The notes below the pieces were generated by a model. It was not told the origin of the DNA, searched no databases, and saw only the letters and a list, made by a program, of their open reading frames with translations. A stretch of 64,000 nucleotides of DNA from Trichoplax sp. H2 (taxonomy: Eukaryota > Placozoa > Uniplacotomia > Trichoplacea), in assembly GCA_003344405.1 (NCBI GenBank), contig NOWV01000017.1, forward strand, positions 496,001 to 560,000, written 5' to 3'. Shown here piece after piece: positions 11,401-22,659 of this stretch (within the stretch, counting starts at the first letter, position 1; each line of letters opens with the position of its first letter). The position numbers were made by a program, and so were the translations under genes.

Positions 11401-13344
11401 GAATGTAATTCCCTATCAGATATCGTCATTCTTTCCTAATTTATTCTTCTATCATTTAATTCGTAATTTTGAATACATCAGAATGATGGTTTTTTTACTA
11501 TATAGATGAATTATTTTACAACACTAATTTGTAACCTCTTTTGATAATAAAATTCCATCAATCTTTTCTATTCTTTTCAGATAAGTCGAATCGAGTATGT
11601 TCATTCGAAAAATTTTATCCATCGGGATATCAAGCCAGATAACTTCTTAATGGGATTGGGAAAGAAAGGCAATTTAGTGTATATAATTGATTTTGGATTA
11701 GCAAAACGCTATCGTGATGCTAAGACGCACCAGCACATTCCTTATCGGGAAAATAAAAATTTAACTGGTACTGCACGATATGCCAGTATTAATACACATT
11801 TAGGCATTGGTAAGTATTCCTTGGTAATATCTCAAGGCATTAATCGTTTCATAATTGTTATAATGTAGTTGCAGCTGCATTTTGTTCTACAACGTTAAAC
11901 AGCAATAGTAATATGTAATGTTTCACTACGGCAAAGAATTCTTAAGTGATGTGAATTGATGAATATCAATGACTTCGGGAGCGAAAGCAAGAGTCGACAT
12001 TATGACCAGATCTTGTAAATGAATACTAATTTTAACGCCTTAGCTTATGTTAGCGTCATTTTATTTTTATTTATAGAGCAAAGCCGTAGAGATGATATGG
12101 AATCACTTGGGTATATGTTTATGTATTTCAGCCACGGTAGTTTACCTTGGCAAGGATTAAAGGCTGCTACTAAAAAGCAAAAGTATGAAAAAATTAGTGA
12201 AAAGAAGATGGCAACTCCAGTTGAAAAATTATGTAGAGGATATCCCCGTAAGTACTATAATCTTCAGTTAGTCAGTAATTCTTCTTAGTATAAAAGTTAT
12301 TTAATTTTTTGAAATGGGCTAATTGATATTCTTCTATGATATTTTTAGCTGAATTTGCGACTTATCTAAATATTTGCCGATCATTAAAATTCGACGATAA
12401 GCCAGATTATGCATACTTCAGGCAATTATTCAGAAATTTGTACCATCGATGTAGTTTTACATATGATTACGTTTTTGATTGGAATGTCTTGAAGGTAAAT
12501 TTTTGTTGATATTATGTTAATAATGTCATCAACACCTTATTCAAGTTGATAGAAAATAAATTTAACAGTTTCAACACTTACGAATTTTACCATACTTACC
12601 TTACCGTAGGGCGAAACTCGTAAGAATGATACCAAAGATAGACAAAAAGAGCGACATTCTAATCAACACCCGGATATTGGTGATAACATTGATGCAGGCG
12701 CTACTGCTACGGATAATCACCGATTGGTAACCTATGATGCTCATGGCCGTGGTACTAATACTCGATTATCTAGCGCGAACGAGATTAATGCTCAAAGTCG
12801 TATGCAGTCTGTCGATGCTGGAGGTAATAACGAAATATTTTAGAACAGATTTTTCGTAATACACGAGATGATGATTTAAAATATTATCAATTGTAACAAT
12901 TCCTAGTAAGAGCTTTCGTTAAAGAATAATTAGTTAACATGCATTAAATTTAGAAGTTAGTAAATTATTTCAAGTTTCTATTCTGTTGCTATAAGTACCT
13001 AAGGAATCTATTCTTAATTAACTATTATAACTATTATATTCGCAACAGTTCGACAATATCAACGTAGTCGGGGCATGATCTCGAAAGCTCGTGAAGGTAT
13101 TTCGGCCACAGCAGAAGCGGCAGACCATCACAAATATTATCAATCACATAATCATCGTATAAATTCACCATCCGTAGACGTTACATCCCGCCATGTTCTC
13201 CCAACGTCGGTTGTTGCTACTCCGATTCATGTTTCTGGAAATCATAGACCTCAGCCGCCACCAGCTAAAGATCGAGAAAATCCAATTAGTTCTAGTAACG
13301 ATGTTTATGCTGTCCGACAATCAAGCCGATTAAGGAAGCATTAA
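8445..13344 (+). CDS. CSNK1D/E: Casein kinase 1, delta/epsilon type
   Basis: Serine/threonine kinase. Known substrates of the family include PERIOD, Dishevelled and beta-catenin. Coding exons: 8445-8520, 9306-9416, 9765-9913, 11581-11809, 12077-12247, 12349-12494, 12610-12823, 13049-13344; 1392 bases, 463 residues (human CK1 delta about 415). The kinase domain (about 1-290) is nearly identical to the family: P-loop GSGSFGD, VAIK with Lys38, HIE for the helix C glutamate, HRDIKPDN with Asp128, IDFGLAK, the CK1-specific [20 protein letters not shown], and FDDKPDY. The tail (about 294-463) is long and polar with [10 protein letters not shown] and ends QSSRLRKH. The tail shows no clear similarity to vertebrate tails, as expected for this fast-evolving part. 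An animal before the delta/epsilon split should have one ancestral gene. Intron 3 is 1.67 kb. The start ATGG has A at -3. Confidence 0.95.
9914..11580. other. Long intron 3 of the casein kinase gene
   Basis: GT at 9914 and AG at 11579-11580 bound a 1667-base intron, by far the longest in this gene. It contains a 9-base-arm hairpin (10291-10318), a 14-base palindrome CTCGAATATTCGAG (10981-10994) and an inverted pair of GAGCTC words (about 10523 and 10563). No coding exon is seen in it. Confidence 0.8.
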
Positions 13345-13736
13345 CATTTTGTTGCTGCAACTGCCTTATTATTATTTTTTTAATGTTTCAACTATGAATT
13401 AAGTCTTGAATATTTTCCCAACAATTATGGGAAGCCATGACCATCAAAAATTTTGTCTTATCAATTGACGTTACTATCAGTTTAATTGTATAGAATGTGA
13501 TTGATCTTTTCGGTACCTGGTTGCGTAAGTGATAGTGCCTACGAAATTCATAAAAGGACGCTGTATGTTGCAATTAGTTGTATCGTACTCTTTTAAGACT
13601 ACTTATACCGTATTGTAATGCGATTAATACTCGTATACCAAAAAATTTGTACTATGACTGTTTCTATCACCGAATTGTATATTTTTCAGCTCTATGTATA
13701 ACACTTATAATTAATGTTTTTGTATTTGTTTATTAG

Positions 13737-13804
13737 CTGCCGCATTTAGAGAACTTGAACGAAATTTTAATTTTGACGTTATCAACTACCATCAAGTAAA
13801 CTAA
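13737..13804 (+). CDS. CSNK1D/E: Possible alternative last exon of casein kinase 1
   Basis: A pyrimidine-rich acceptor (TTTGTTTATTAG) is followed by a 22-codon frame ending TAA. It begins with two bases that complete the one-base overhang left by exon 7 (end 12823). It also fits an internal donor-like GAAG|GTATTT inside exon 8 (13096). The tail would read AAFRELERNFNFDV then INYHQVN. An AATAAA at 13914-13919 lies about 110 bases further on. Alternative tails are known for vertebrate CK1 delta. This is inference; transcript data would decide. Confidence 0.4.
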
Positions 13805-13913
13805 GATGTTATTCTACAATAATACATGAAAAGTCTTGTTATTGCTGATGCTACTTGTTCAAAAAATCTACATTATGTAATACACAAAATCATTCACAAA
13901 TTTGATTTTATAA

Positions 13914-13919
13914 AATAAA
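13914..13919 (+). promoter_or_regulatory. Candidate polyadenylation signal (AATAAA)
   Basis: AATAAA in plus orientation, 570 bases after the main casein kinase stop and 110 bases after the possible alternative last exon. It is the first clear AATAAA downstream of the gene. Confidence 0.4.
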
Positions 13920-16900
13920 GGCACTTAACCGCATGAACTTGAATAAGCTAACGATTCCTAAGTGCAACATACTACACTAAGATACGACAATGCGTTTACT
14001 TTACCTTAGTTATAATCCATGGTTGCTATACTTATTTATGTAGCCACATACGCGTACTGTATATCAAGTTCTGTTTTATTGTTCTATCTATCAGAAATAT
14101 TTTAACGATTAGATAATACTGCCGATGAGTAAATATACAATATAGCGCTATACGGTACACGGTATAATAATACAAATGAATTTTTAATCTACTAAGTCGG
14201 TTTGATTATTACATGAATGATTGATTAACAAACGGCTCAATATCCGATCTTATATTATCAGATTATATTCTACTTTATTATTTTGCAACAGAACCACTAA
14301 AGTGTATTTAGTAATTTTAATTTCGATAGCAGTATCCTATAGAATATTATTTTTTATGAAATGCCAGTGGATAGTACCATTATGCGAATGTGATCAATTA
14401 CGTAAATATAGTGTACTCTAGCACATCTTACTAAATGAAAATCATTGATCCTAAAGGAAATGTCCTAGCAAATGCCTGTATATCTCACGTTTGTATGTAA
14501 AATACATGTTATCTTACTGTCTTACTGCGTTAGGCATACGTAAATGAAAGAGTAATCATATAGTAGCTTAAGTATAGATCCCGTACAGTAGGTTATATTG
14601 ATTATTTGAGAAAAATGCCTTTAATAATGATCCAAGTGTAATTGTAGGAGATTTTGTGGTTGAGAATAGATTGAGCTCAATATACGTATTTAAGATCAGC
14701 AATATAAGCTCATGATTCATTCTAACTCAGGATACTTTATAGCAGATTCTTGTTTATTAGTGAATTATAGCTCTCGTATTCTAAAACATTGCAATAGCAG
14801 GCTTTATTATATTCTATCGAGACTTAGACTATTGTTTTGTAAGAATTTAATTACTGTACATTTAATTTAGATAGAACAGCTGGCTAATTTTGTTACGAAC
14901 TCCTACGAGCAATGTTAATTGCCATCATCGCTACATAGTCAAGCTTTATATTAAAATTTGTGAATTAACGGTCCGAATCGTTATGAAATACGTAAGTAGT
15001 AATCTAGGACTGCTTGTATACGTATGACGTTTTACGTGTAAATGGGTTAAAGTAATAAAATAAAATAATTGGGTATAATTCACGTAATCACTACCTTATT
15101 TGGACATAATGTATATCGTATATAGCATTTATGTGCTTGCTTATTACTGGGGTATCACTTTGTTCGCTATTATTAGATGGAAATGTAATACAGGAATGAT
15201 TAAATTCAGTTGTTCTATAATAGTATTTCTCACAATGCAGAATTACGGTCACTAGTCCACATAATTTACATACTTCCTGGCATCAATTGTAATCATAGTA
15301 CCTCATGCAGCAATGGAGTCTAATAGCCGTCAAATTAGCAAAATTTATTCTTTTTTAAACATCAATCAATAAACATTAGTAGGAACTAACACCGATAAAT
15401 GCATTGCTCTTGTAAAATATTATAAACTTGGCATGTTATCGCTTGCTATTAAGACACTTTTACATTAAGCATTGACAGCTATTGCTATAGTATCTTATCT
15501 TGACCTTAATTCATTTAGCTTACTTTATTCGTTGCTGTCAATCTTTTTAAAAAAAGGAATTGAAATAATGTCTATTTTCAGTAAGTGCTCATCTACCTAT
15601 AATATAATATGTGAGACGTTAATATTTGATATCTATTGTCAAGCTACTGTATCAAATCTAATACTCTACTATTTAGCGATAATTATAATAACCTAATATG
15701 AAATTTGCAGTATGGCCTATTTTCAGCAATTAGTAAGCTTAAATTTAGCTTGCAACATGCAAGACGATAAAATGTTTATATCTACGTATTACCTAGATAC
15801 TTTTTAAAATATGATTCTTTGCGATTTTACGATAATTAAATATTCATTCTCATTTAAGCAATATACGATTAGTAATTATGAAATGACGATACACTATATC
15901 TACTCTCTAAATATATTCGTATTCAATCTTACCAGCTAAATCATGCTAAAGTGCTTCATAAAATCAAAAATATTCAAGACTTTATAAATAATTATTAAAA
16001 ATTAATAGGAATATTTCTCTATTATGACATACTGCAAGCAGATACATCAAATTCTATAATGTAGAAGCCTTCTTGTGGTTGAAATTCTAGCTTTTAATTA
16101 CATTCCAAACAATATACGGCAACAACATATTAACATTTTAAATTTTCAAAAAATTCTACAATAACAGAGGATTGAATACCTTGAATTACTTTAATGTTTA
16201 TACCAAAATATAACTATTATTATTATTGGATAAGCGCCAATTTCAAATTCATGGACCATGACTTACGACTTATCATAATTTTAAGAAACTATGTTAAATT
16301 ATTATTTCTCAGAAATTTTATCATTTTAATGGCCGATGGCAGACCGGGTGTTTATTGCTGTCCTTTATTTCCGAATAAATTAATTCCAAATTCAGGTACA
16401 CTTCTATTATTCACAGTTGGTAGCAGGATAAGGATCTGATTTTTAAGAGTTAGTATAGTTAATATCGCCATTAAAAGAACCTCCTTCTATCCTGATATTT
16501 GTTATTTTTTTAATGATAACTGCATTGACCTAAATAGGGAATAGACAATGATATCTTATTATCTTAAAATTATACCATTCTACAGAGTAACTTTAAATAT
16601 TACATAAAGTCTTTCCTTTATTATCATATTACAAACGCTCACTTTATTAATTAGACACGAATCAATGACTACAATGAAGTAAACACCTGCCCCACCATCT
16701 TCATGTTCGTGATATCTGGCAATTCTCGCCCTTATTACTGTACAATTTTTCATTTAGGTTGATATTCGGAGAATTGATGATAGCTACAGTATAACTAGCA
16801 GGATAAATGTTTAACCAGCTATGAAATAAACAATAACCACCACTAGCTATTGAGCAGTTAAATTTTGAAACATTTCATTTTCATCATTGTTTTAGTAATA

Positions 16901-19900
16901 GTCGATTTTTTTCTGGATGTACATTTATAAATAATAATAAAATTTATATTCTGGTTTATTATTACTTATGATATTACAGTAAAAGTAACTTGATGATTAA
17001 ATTTACACTATTTTCTGTCAAATGACTCTTAAGAGGTCGTTTAGCTACTTAAATTTATCAAACACTGATATAGACTAAAGAAGTATGATATTTAATAACC
17101 TAACATGAAATCATTAAATTTGTTAGAAGAACACTGTGGTGATTTCTATGTCAAATGATGTATCAAAACCCATTTAGCTACTTCAATTTATACAATATTA
17201 ATAGAGATTAAAAGAACTATTAAACAGTATAATATAAATCAATAAATTTTACGACATGAATAATTATAGTGATTTTATGTTAAATGACGCATGAAAGATC
17301 ATTTATTGACTTAAACTTATTAAATGCTAACAAAGATTAAAGAGCTATTAAAAAGTATAGCAATATCATTTCTATAAATCTGCGGCAAGAGTATTATTGC
17401 GATTCCTATGTCGAATGATGTACAGAAGGCTTCCTGACTACTTAAACATATTAAAAATCAATATGGACTAAAGATACCAATTATAGTATTATAGTGAAAT
17501 TGGTAAATTTATAACAGGAACACTATAGCAGTTTCTGCTATCTCGACGTTAATGAAAAAATTTGTTTCGTAACATGCTAGTAGAATAGCAATTATATTAC
17601 TTCATTGTTATCGTACATTCAATTAGACATTTATGTGTAGGTATACTTTACGTTTTGACATCAGTCTGAAAAGTGTCTTAAAGACTTACTTACTTAACAA
17701 AATAGATGAACTTGTACATTAAATATAATTAAAGAAATTACTCTTATACAGCATATTTTATTACGCTATTGATAGGTTATCAATCTTTTCTCCTCAGCTT
17801 TAAGTAATATTATTCTATTTGTTTATATCATTGCTAATTCAAATGCCCCTACAATCTTCACAAGTGATAATGAGAAATAATTTTTTGTGGCCTTCAGTTC
17901 GGTAAAATAGACTATATCTATAATACTACACATATCCATATCACGATTAGTCTAGTGCAAGTTTTCAAGGATATAATTCAGATTCATTAACCTAAACCTT
18001 TAACCCTTGATTTTAGTTCTAAGACTTGAGACGATGCCTGCTAACTTCTCTTTTCAACAGTTAATACTTCATTTTTTAACATTAAGCTAATAATAAAGAA
18101 ATATAGGAATGTGTCTACCTTAGACATTCAGAGATATATCCAATTTTGATTTACTTATTTTTAAAGCATTACGCATGTTAAGAAAACTATTTGTCATCGC
18201 TGTGAATAAATGATACTACAGAATTTTAATAAATTTAAAACCATATCCTTACACTACAAAATTAATACAATTGTAAGAACACATAAGGATAGCCGATTGA
18301 GTAAATGTTATATCTCTAAGGTAAATTTAAAATTAAGTTCTTACGATTAGTATTAGTTTATTGGCATTTCAGATTTATAATTTTATTAATTAACGAATAT
18401 ATTATTGTAATTCAGTTCTTAGTTATCTTATAGTTAGGCCTTGTTAAATTATTGAATTGTTTGTGCTCTATCGAACTTTTAAACTAAGATCCCAAATTGA
18501 TGTGCTTGCTGATTTTATAATGACATTAAACACGAACAATCTTTATTACTGCAATATTTAATATATCTATCAGAAATGAGTTACTATTTAATTACGTCGC
18601 TTATCAAGTTCAGAATGAATATTTTTATTAAAGTTCAATGTCCAATATTAAGAAAAAGAGAAATTGCCTTGCTAAAGGTAAAAACGGAATTGAAATACAT
18701 TTTAATCAATTTCAACAAGGAAGACGTACAATCATTAAATCTTCCATAAATTAATAATGATAGACTAATGCAATACTTAAAGATATGACGCAAGTAAAAA
18801 AATAATTTTCATCAGGAATGATTATTCCAGTTTGTAGTGAGAATAGTCGATATACATAGAATAATTATAATGAAATGATGAAAATGATACCATTAAGAGT
18901 CTAAAGAAAATCTATCTAGATAGATAACGTTAAAATGGAAAGGAAAAGAAGTGAGAAAATGATTTTAAATTACTTTGATCGTTGATGATGATTATTAATT
19001 AAAAGTGAAATAAGAACGATCAATTACCCATAAATAACAACGATACACCGATCATCATGCTTGATCTTCGTTGATATCTAGACAACTGTAATATAAATAG
19101 TTATGCAATAATAAATAGGCAAGGCTTTCATTACTTTCTACATTCACCACAGATTAGCATAGTTGTAACCAATAGTAATAACAACATATGACAATGATTA
19201 AAACAACACATTGATTAGAGTGGCAAATAAAAACGAATCCATTCATCCCCTGTCAATTCTTGAAGCAGCTATGACAGAAATAGAAAAAATAGAAAATTTC
19301 TAGGTATAATGAAAGTAAAATAATCACTTGCAGTAAAACTTGATCATTTTTAAAAGTCAAAGGCGATATTTCATTATCGTGAGTTATGTATTAGTTGATC
19401 AGATTGTCAAATCTAGCTTTGAATGAAGAGTTGAAATTAATAAGAATATATACCATTACTATAACAATTACTTAAAAGTAATCTATTCCTAAATCAGGCT
19501 ATAACCTTTTAATGTAGGTATACAGGTTGAATAGATGTTGACAGATTAAATACAAAAATGAGTACTTAATCGAATGTATACTTTAATTATTAAAATAAGT
19601 TGTCAGATAATAAAGTTATTGCCGACTATTTTATCAATTAATTTAATTAATAATATATAATTCATCGTCATCATGGGTAATTGTATTAATCGTTACGTAT
19701 ATTTCGATGAAAATGGCATCTATTTAAGTGTAGTATTTAAAATGTTAATAAATTAAAAATTAAGTCCAAAACAATTCTGTACAAGCATGTTATGAATCAT
19801 ATCTAATGAAATGTAATAGAAATAATGTCTGATTAATATTGCGTTTATCTTCAAATAAAAACAACTTCTTACAAATCATTTTTAATACGATACTCCATCT

Positions 19901-21274
19901 TCTCTTTTATCACTTTTTATACGACATGAGTACTAACAATTTAATTATTACTCCTGTTTTCATGGCAATTTCTTATTGTAAAATTTACTATAGATGTTGG
20001 ACATGATCAATTACTATCTTAATCTATGGCTATTGATTTTTCCGATTCTTTCACATCAACAGTAAAATGATATCGATGCAAAACAGGCCGTCATTGAATA
20101 CTTCTTTTTCAATGAAGAGTTGTACAGAAATTTTAAGAGAAAAAATTTGGCCTGTTAATTAATTGATTAATGACTGACTTAATTAATTCACTCAATACCA
20201 TTAGTGATAAAAACTTATAGGAATGCTATTCTTTCTTGATTAGTGAGTCATATTTAAAAATTTCATAAATTAAGAATTAACTGACGTGATTGATTGATGG
20301 ACTGGCTAATTTATTGATGAATGGATAATAGCTATCTATCTATATATTTATGTATAGCAGAAAAGCAAGTTATTGGATTTATTATTAAATTTTTATTTCT
20401 TAGAGATAATACTTTTAATGACAGTTACTTATTGATGATAGACATGTAGAACCATATGAAAGAGAAGAAATGACGACTTACTGTCTTGCGATTGATTAAT
20501 GACTGCTTTGATTTTATTCATTACTGTCATATTGCATGATATTATTGATTTTGAGTTGGATTTTGTTACTTCTCGTGTGAATTATTAAATTCTATACTTT
20601 AAATCGAATTCGCTAGGAATATTGTAATTTAGTGATAGATGATTCCATTGAAAATGATCCTTCAGTTGTCAGGTAAAACATCTGCGTTACTTTTCAACAT
20701 AAGAGTAAATCAATCAAACTTGCACTTTTAAAATGAAGGAGTTGTTGTATTCAAAGTCAACGTATGAACGTTGTAGCCAACAACAATATCGATAAATTAT
20801 TATTTACCGATGTCGATCTTGTTATTAGTTATGGACCACGATAGATTGATGCTATAAAGAAGGAGCAACGAGAATTACCAATAGGACGATAATTTATCCT
20901 GATCGATTTGTTCCTCTTGGCTGCAGGTGATTAATTAGGCCAAGCATGATTTTCAATTCGTGTTTCACCATTCCTTCCATCTTATTATTAATAGCTAGAA
21001 GATTGTATTTTTATCTAGGGATAGGGATTTGCATAATTCCATGGACTAATTGAATCAATCGCTATGCTACTGCCAATTATAAACAACTCATCATCATTTT
21101 TTAATGACATTATTATTCTGATTGTTGTTGTTGTTTGCTGCTTAATGAAGTTTACGTGATGTTTTTTTAGCTCTCCATTGCACACCATCGTACACTAGTA
21201 CAGCACTGTGACTATGCTGAATATGGATGATACCCAGTGCTCGTCATGAAAGTTAGGCAGCAACTGGAAGGTCT
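13920..21274. other. Intergenic region between CK1 and the GPCR
   Basis: About 7.3 kb of very AT-rich DNA with no recognised gene on either strand. Open frames are short (under about 85 codons), lack protein-like features and are not called. One tandem array of about 130-base units is visible at 16.98-17.55 kb. The two flanking genes converge, so 3' untranslated sequences probably lie at both ends. Confidence 0.6.
16980..17550. repeat. Degenerate tandem repeat, about 130 bases x 4
   Basis: A block of the form TATGTCAAATGATGTA ... TTTAGCTACTTAAATTTAT ... AGACTAAAGA recurs at about 17009, 17139, 17272 and 17400, with a partial copy near 17529. Spacing is 128-133 bases. The copies are diverged. 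Confidence 0.7.
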
Positions 21275-21280
21275 TTTATT
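21275..21280 (-). promoter_or_regulatory. Candidate polyadenylation signal of the GPCR gene
   Basis: TTTATT on the plus strand, AATAAA on the minus strand, about 237 bases past the GPCR stop codon. It is the nearest match that I noticed. Confidence 0.35.
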
Positions 21281-21516
21281 GATAGTATAACAACACTAAT
21301 ACTTAATTGGCGCTCATCGCCATGACTATTTCCTACAACAATTAAAAATAGAATATATAGGAGATGGGGAGGGGAAAATGAAGAAAAAAGGATATCAAGA
21401 TGTAAAATAGAGAATATCAACATGATGATAGCAGCTCCTTTCCAAATTGATAAAATAAGGACATTGAGGATTGAGTTGAAAGATGGAATAGTATAGAGAG
21501 CGAAATAAAGAATAAG

Positions 21517-22626
21517 TTAAACTGTTGTATGCTGATCATGGTAGACATGGGTGTGGAATTCAAACATAGGATTTAGAGTAATTGGGCTGATTAAGGATGA
21601 TGTCGGTGTTTTTGCTGAGCTCGATGTTGGTGTTATAATGCTGCTTAAATCTTTGGATGGTGATGATTGTAAACCAATTTTATTTAAAAATAAGTTATAA
21701 TTGGATACAGTAGTACGATTGATACGGGTATCATGGGAAAGTAATGATTGTTGTGTAGGTGATTTCGATCGATCATAAAGATATTTTAATAACTCTTTCC
21801 TAATGTTAGCAGTAAAGATAGCGAATAATACTGGATTAGCAGCTGGATAGATTAATAAAAAGCGTATACTAATAGTAATAAACTCTGTTAAGATAGGATT
21901 TTCGCGATCTTTTTCCGTTATATTAATCAAGACGATAAATGCCGCTGCACAGGGTACGCATAATAGTATGAAGACACCAATAAATGCAACGGCTTGAATA
22001 ATTGCTTTTTTCTTTTGCAATAATCGTTGAAGTATTTGATTGCGTTGCAAATGATCATGTTGGCTGGATAGGAGAATACATAAGATTCTCGAATAGCCAC
22101 AGAGTAAAGCTAGTAAAGGTAAGAAAAACAAGGCGATGATAACCACCGTTAAATAGATTTTATCTACGCTGCCAACGGTGTTGCGAAAGGTGCAATTGCT
22201 TGGATCGATCGATTTCAACGGGATCATTGGAATGACAATGGATAATGATATAATCCAAATGACTAAGATAGCAATTAAAATTTTAATTTTAATAACATGA
22301 TGTTGTTGATAGCTAAATGGGTGAGCAATAGCATAATAGCGCTCAATAATGATGATAAAAAAATGCAATGATGTATTACAAAATGCTGATTGTTGAAACA
22401 TGGGGATAATAGCACATATGATGGGAATGCGATAAATTTCTCGATAAACGGCTAATAAAATCCACACTGAACCTGTTAATATACCACAAATTAGCATACT
22501 ACCCAGCAAGATATTAGAGGTAATCCTTAATTGCCGCTTAGAAAGGATAAAAGCTAATAGTGCGGTATTGGTTAGAATTACGATAGAGCCAACAACGACA
22601 TTATAGACATCAATGTCGTCCTGCAT
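21517..22626 (-). CDS. Rhodopsin-like (class A) G-protein-coupled receptor, atypical
   Basis: Single-exon seven-helix receptor, 369 residues from the first ATG (22624-22626) to a TAA at 21517. The open frame continues upstream for 13 codons without an ATG, so a 5' exon joined at a nearby AG is possible. Helices lie at about 8-30, 37-61, 69-96, 115-136, 156-181, 208-234 and 247-271. Class A marks: Asn20 in TM1, Cys71 before TM3 and Cys145 in loop 2 (disulfide pair), Glu95-Arg96-Tyr97 (ERY form of DRY), Trp124 in TM4, Pro170 in TM5, Pro225 in TM6, Asn264-Pro265 in TM7. Deviations: TM2 has no sodium-site Asp, the TM6 CWxP motif reads LCVP, and NPxxY reads NPVLF. The tail is rich in Ser and Thr (phosphorylation sites likely). 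Ligand unknown. It most resembles the lineage-expanded receptor families of early animals. Confidence 0.85.
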   Translation of the reverse strand: MQDDIDVYNVVVGSIVILTNTALLAFILSKRQLRITSNILLGSMLICGILTGSVWILLAVYREIYRIPIICAIIPMFQQSAFCNTSLHFFIIIIERYYAIAHPFSYQQHHVIKIKILIAILVIWIISLSIVIPMIPLKSIDPSNCTFRNTVGSVDKIYLTVVIIALFFLPLLALLCGYSRILCILLSSQHDHLQRNQILQRLLQKKKAIIQAVAFIGVFILLCVPCAAAFIVLINITEKDRENPILTEFITISIRFLLIYPAANPVLFAIFTANIRKELLKYLYDRSKSPTQQSLLSHDTRINRTTVSNYNLFLNKIGLQSSPSKDLSSIITPTSSSAKTPTSSLISPITLNPMFEFHTHVYHDQHTTV

Positions 22627-22659
22627 GATCTTGATCGTAGAAAGATTTTGACCTATCAA

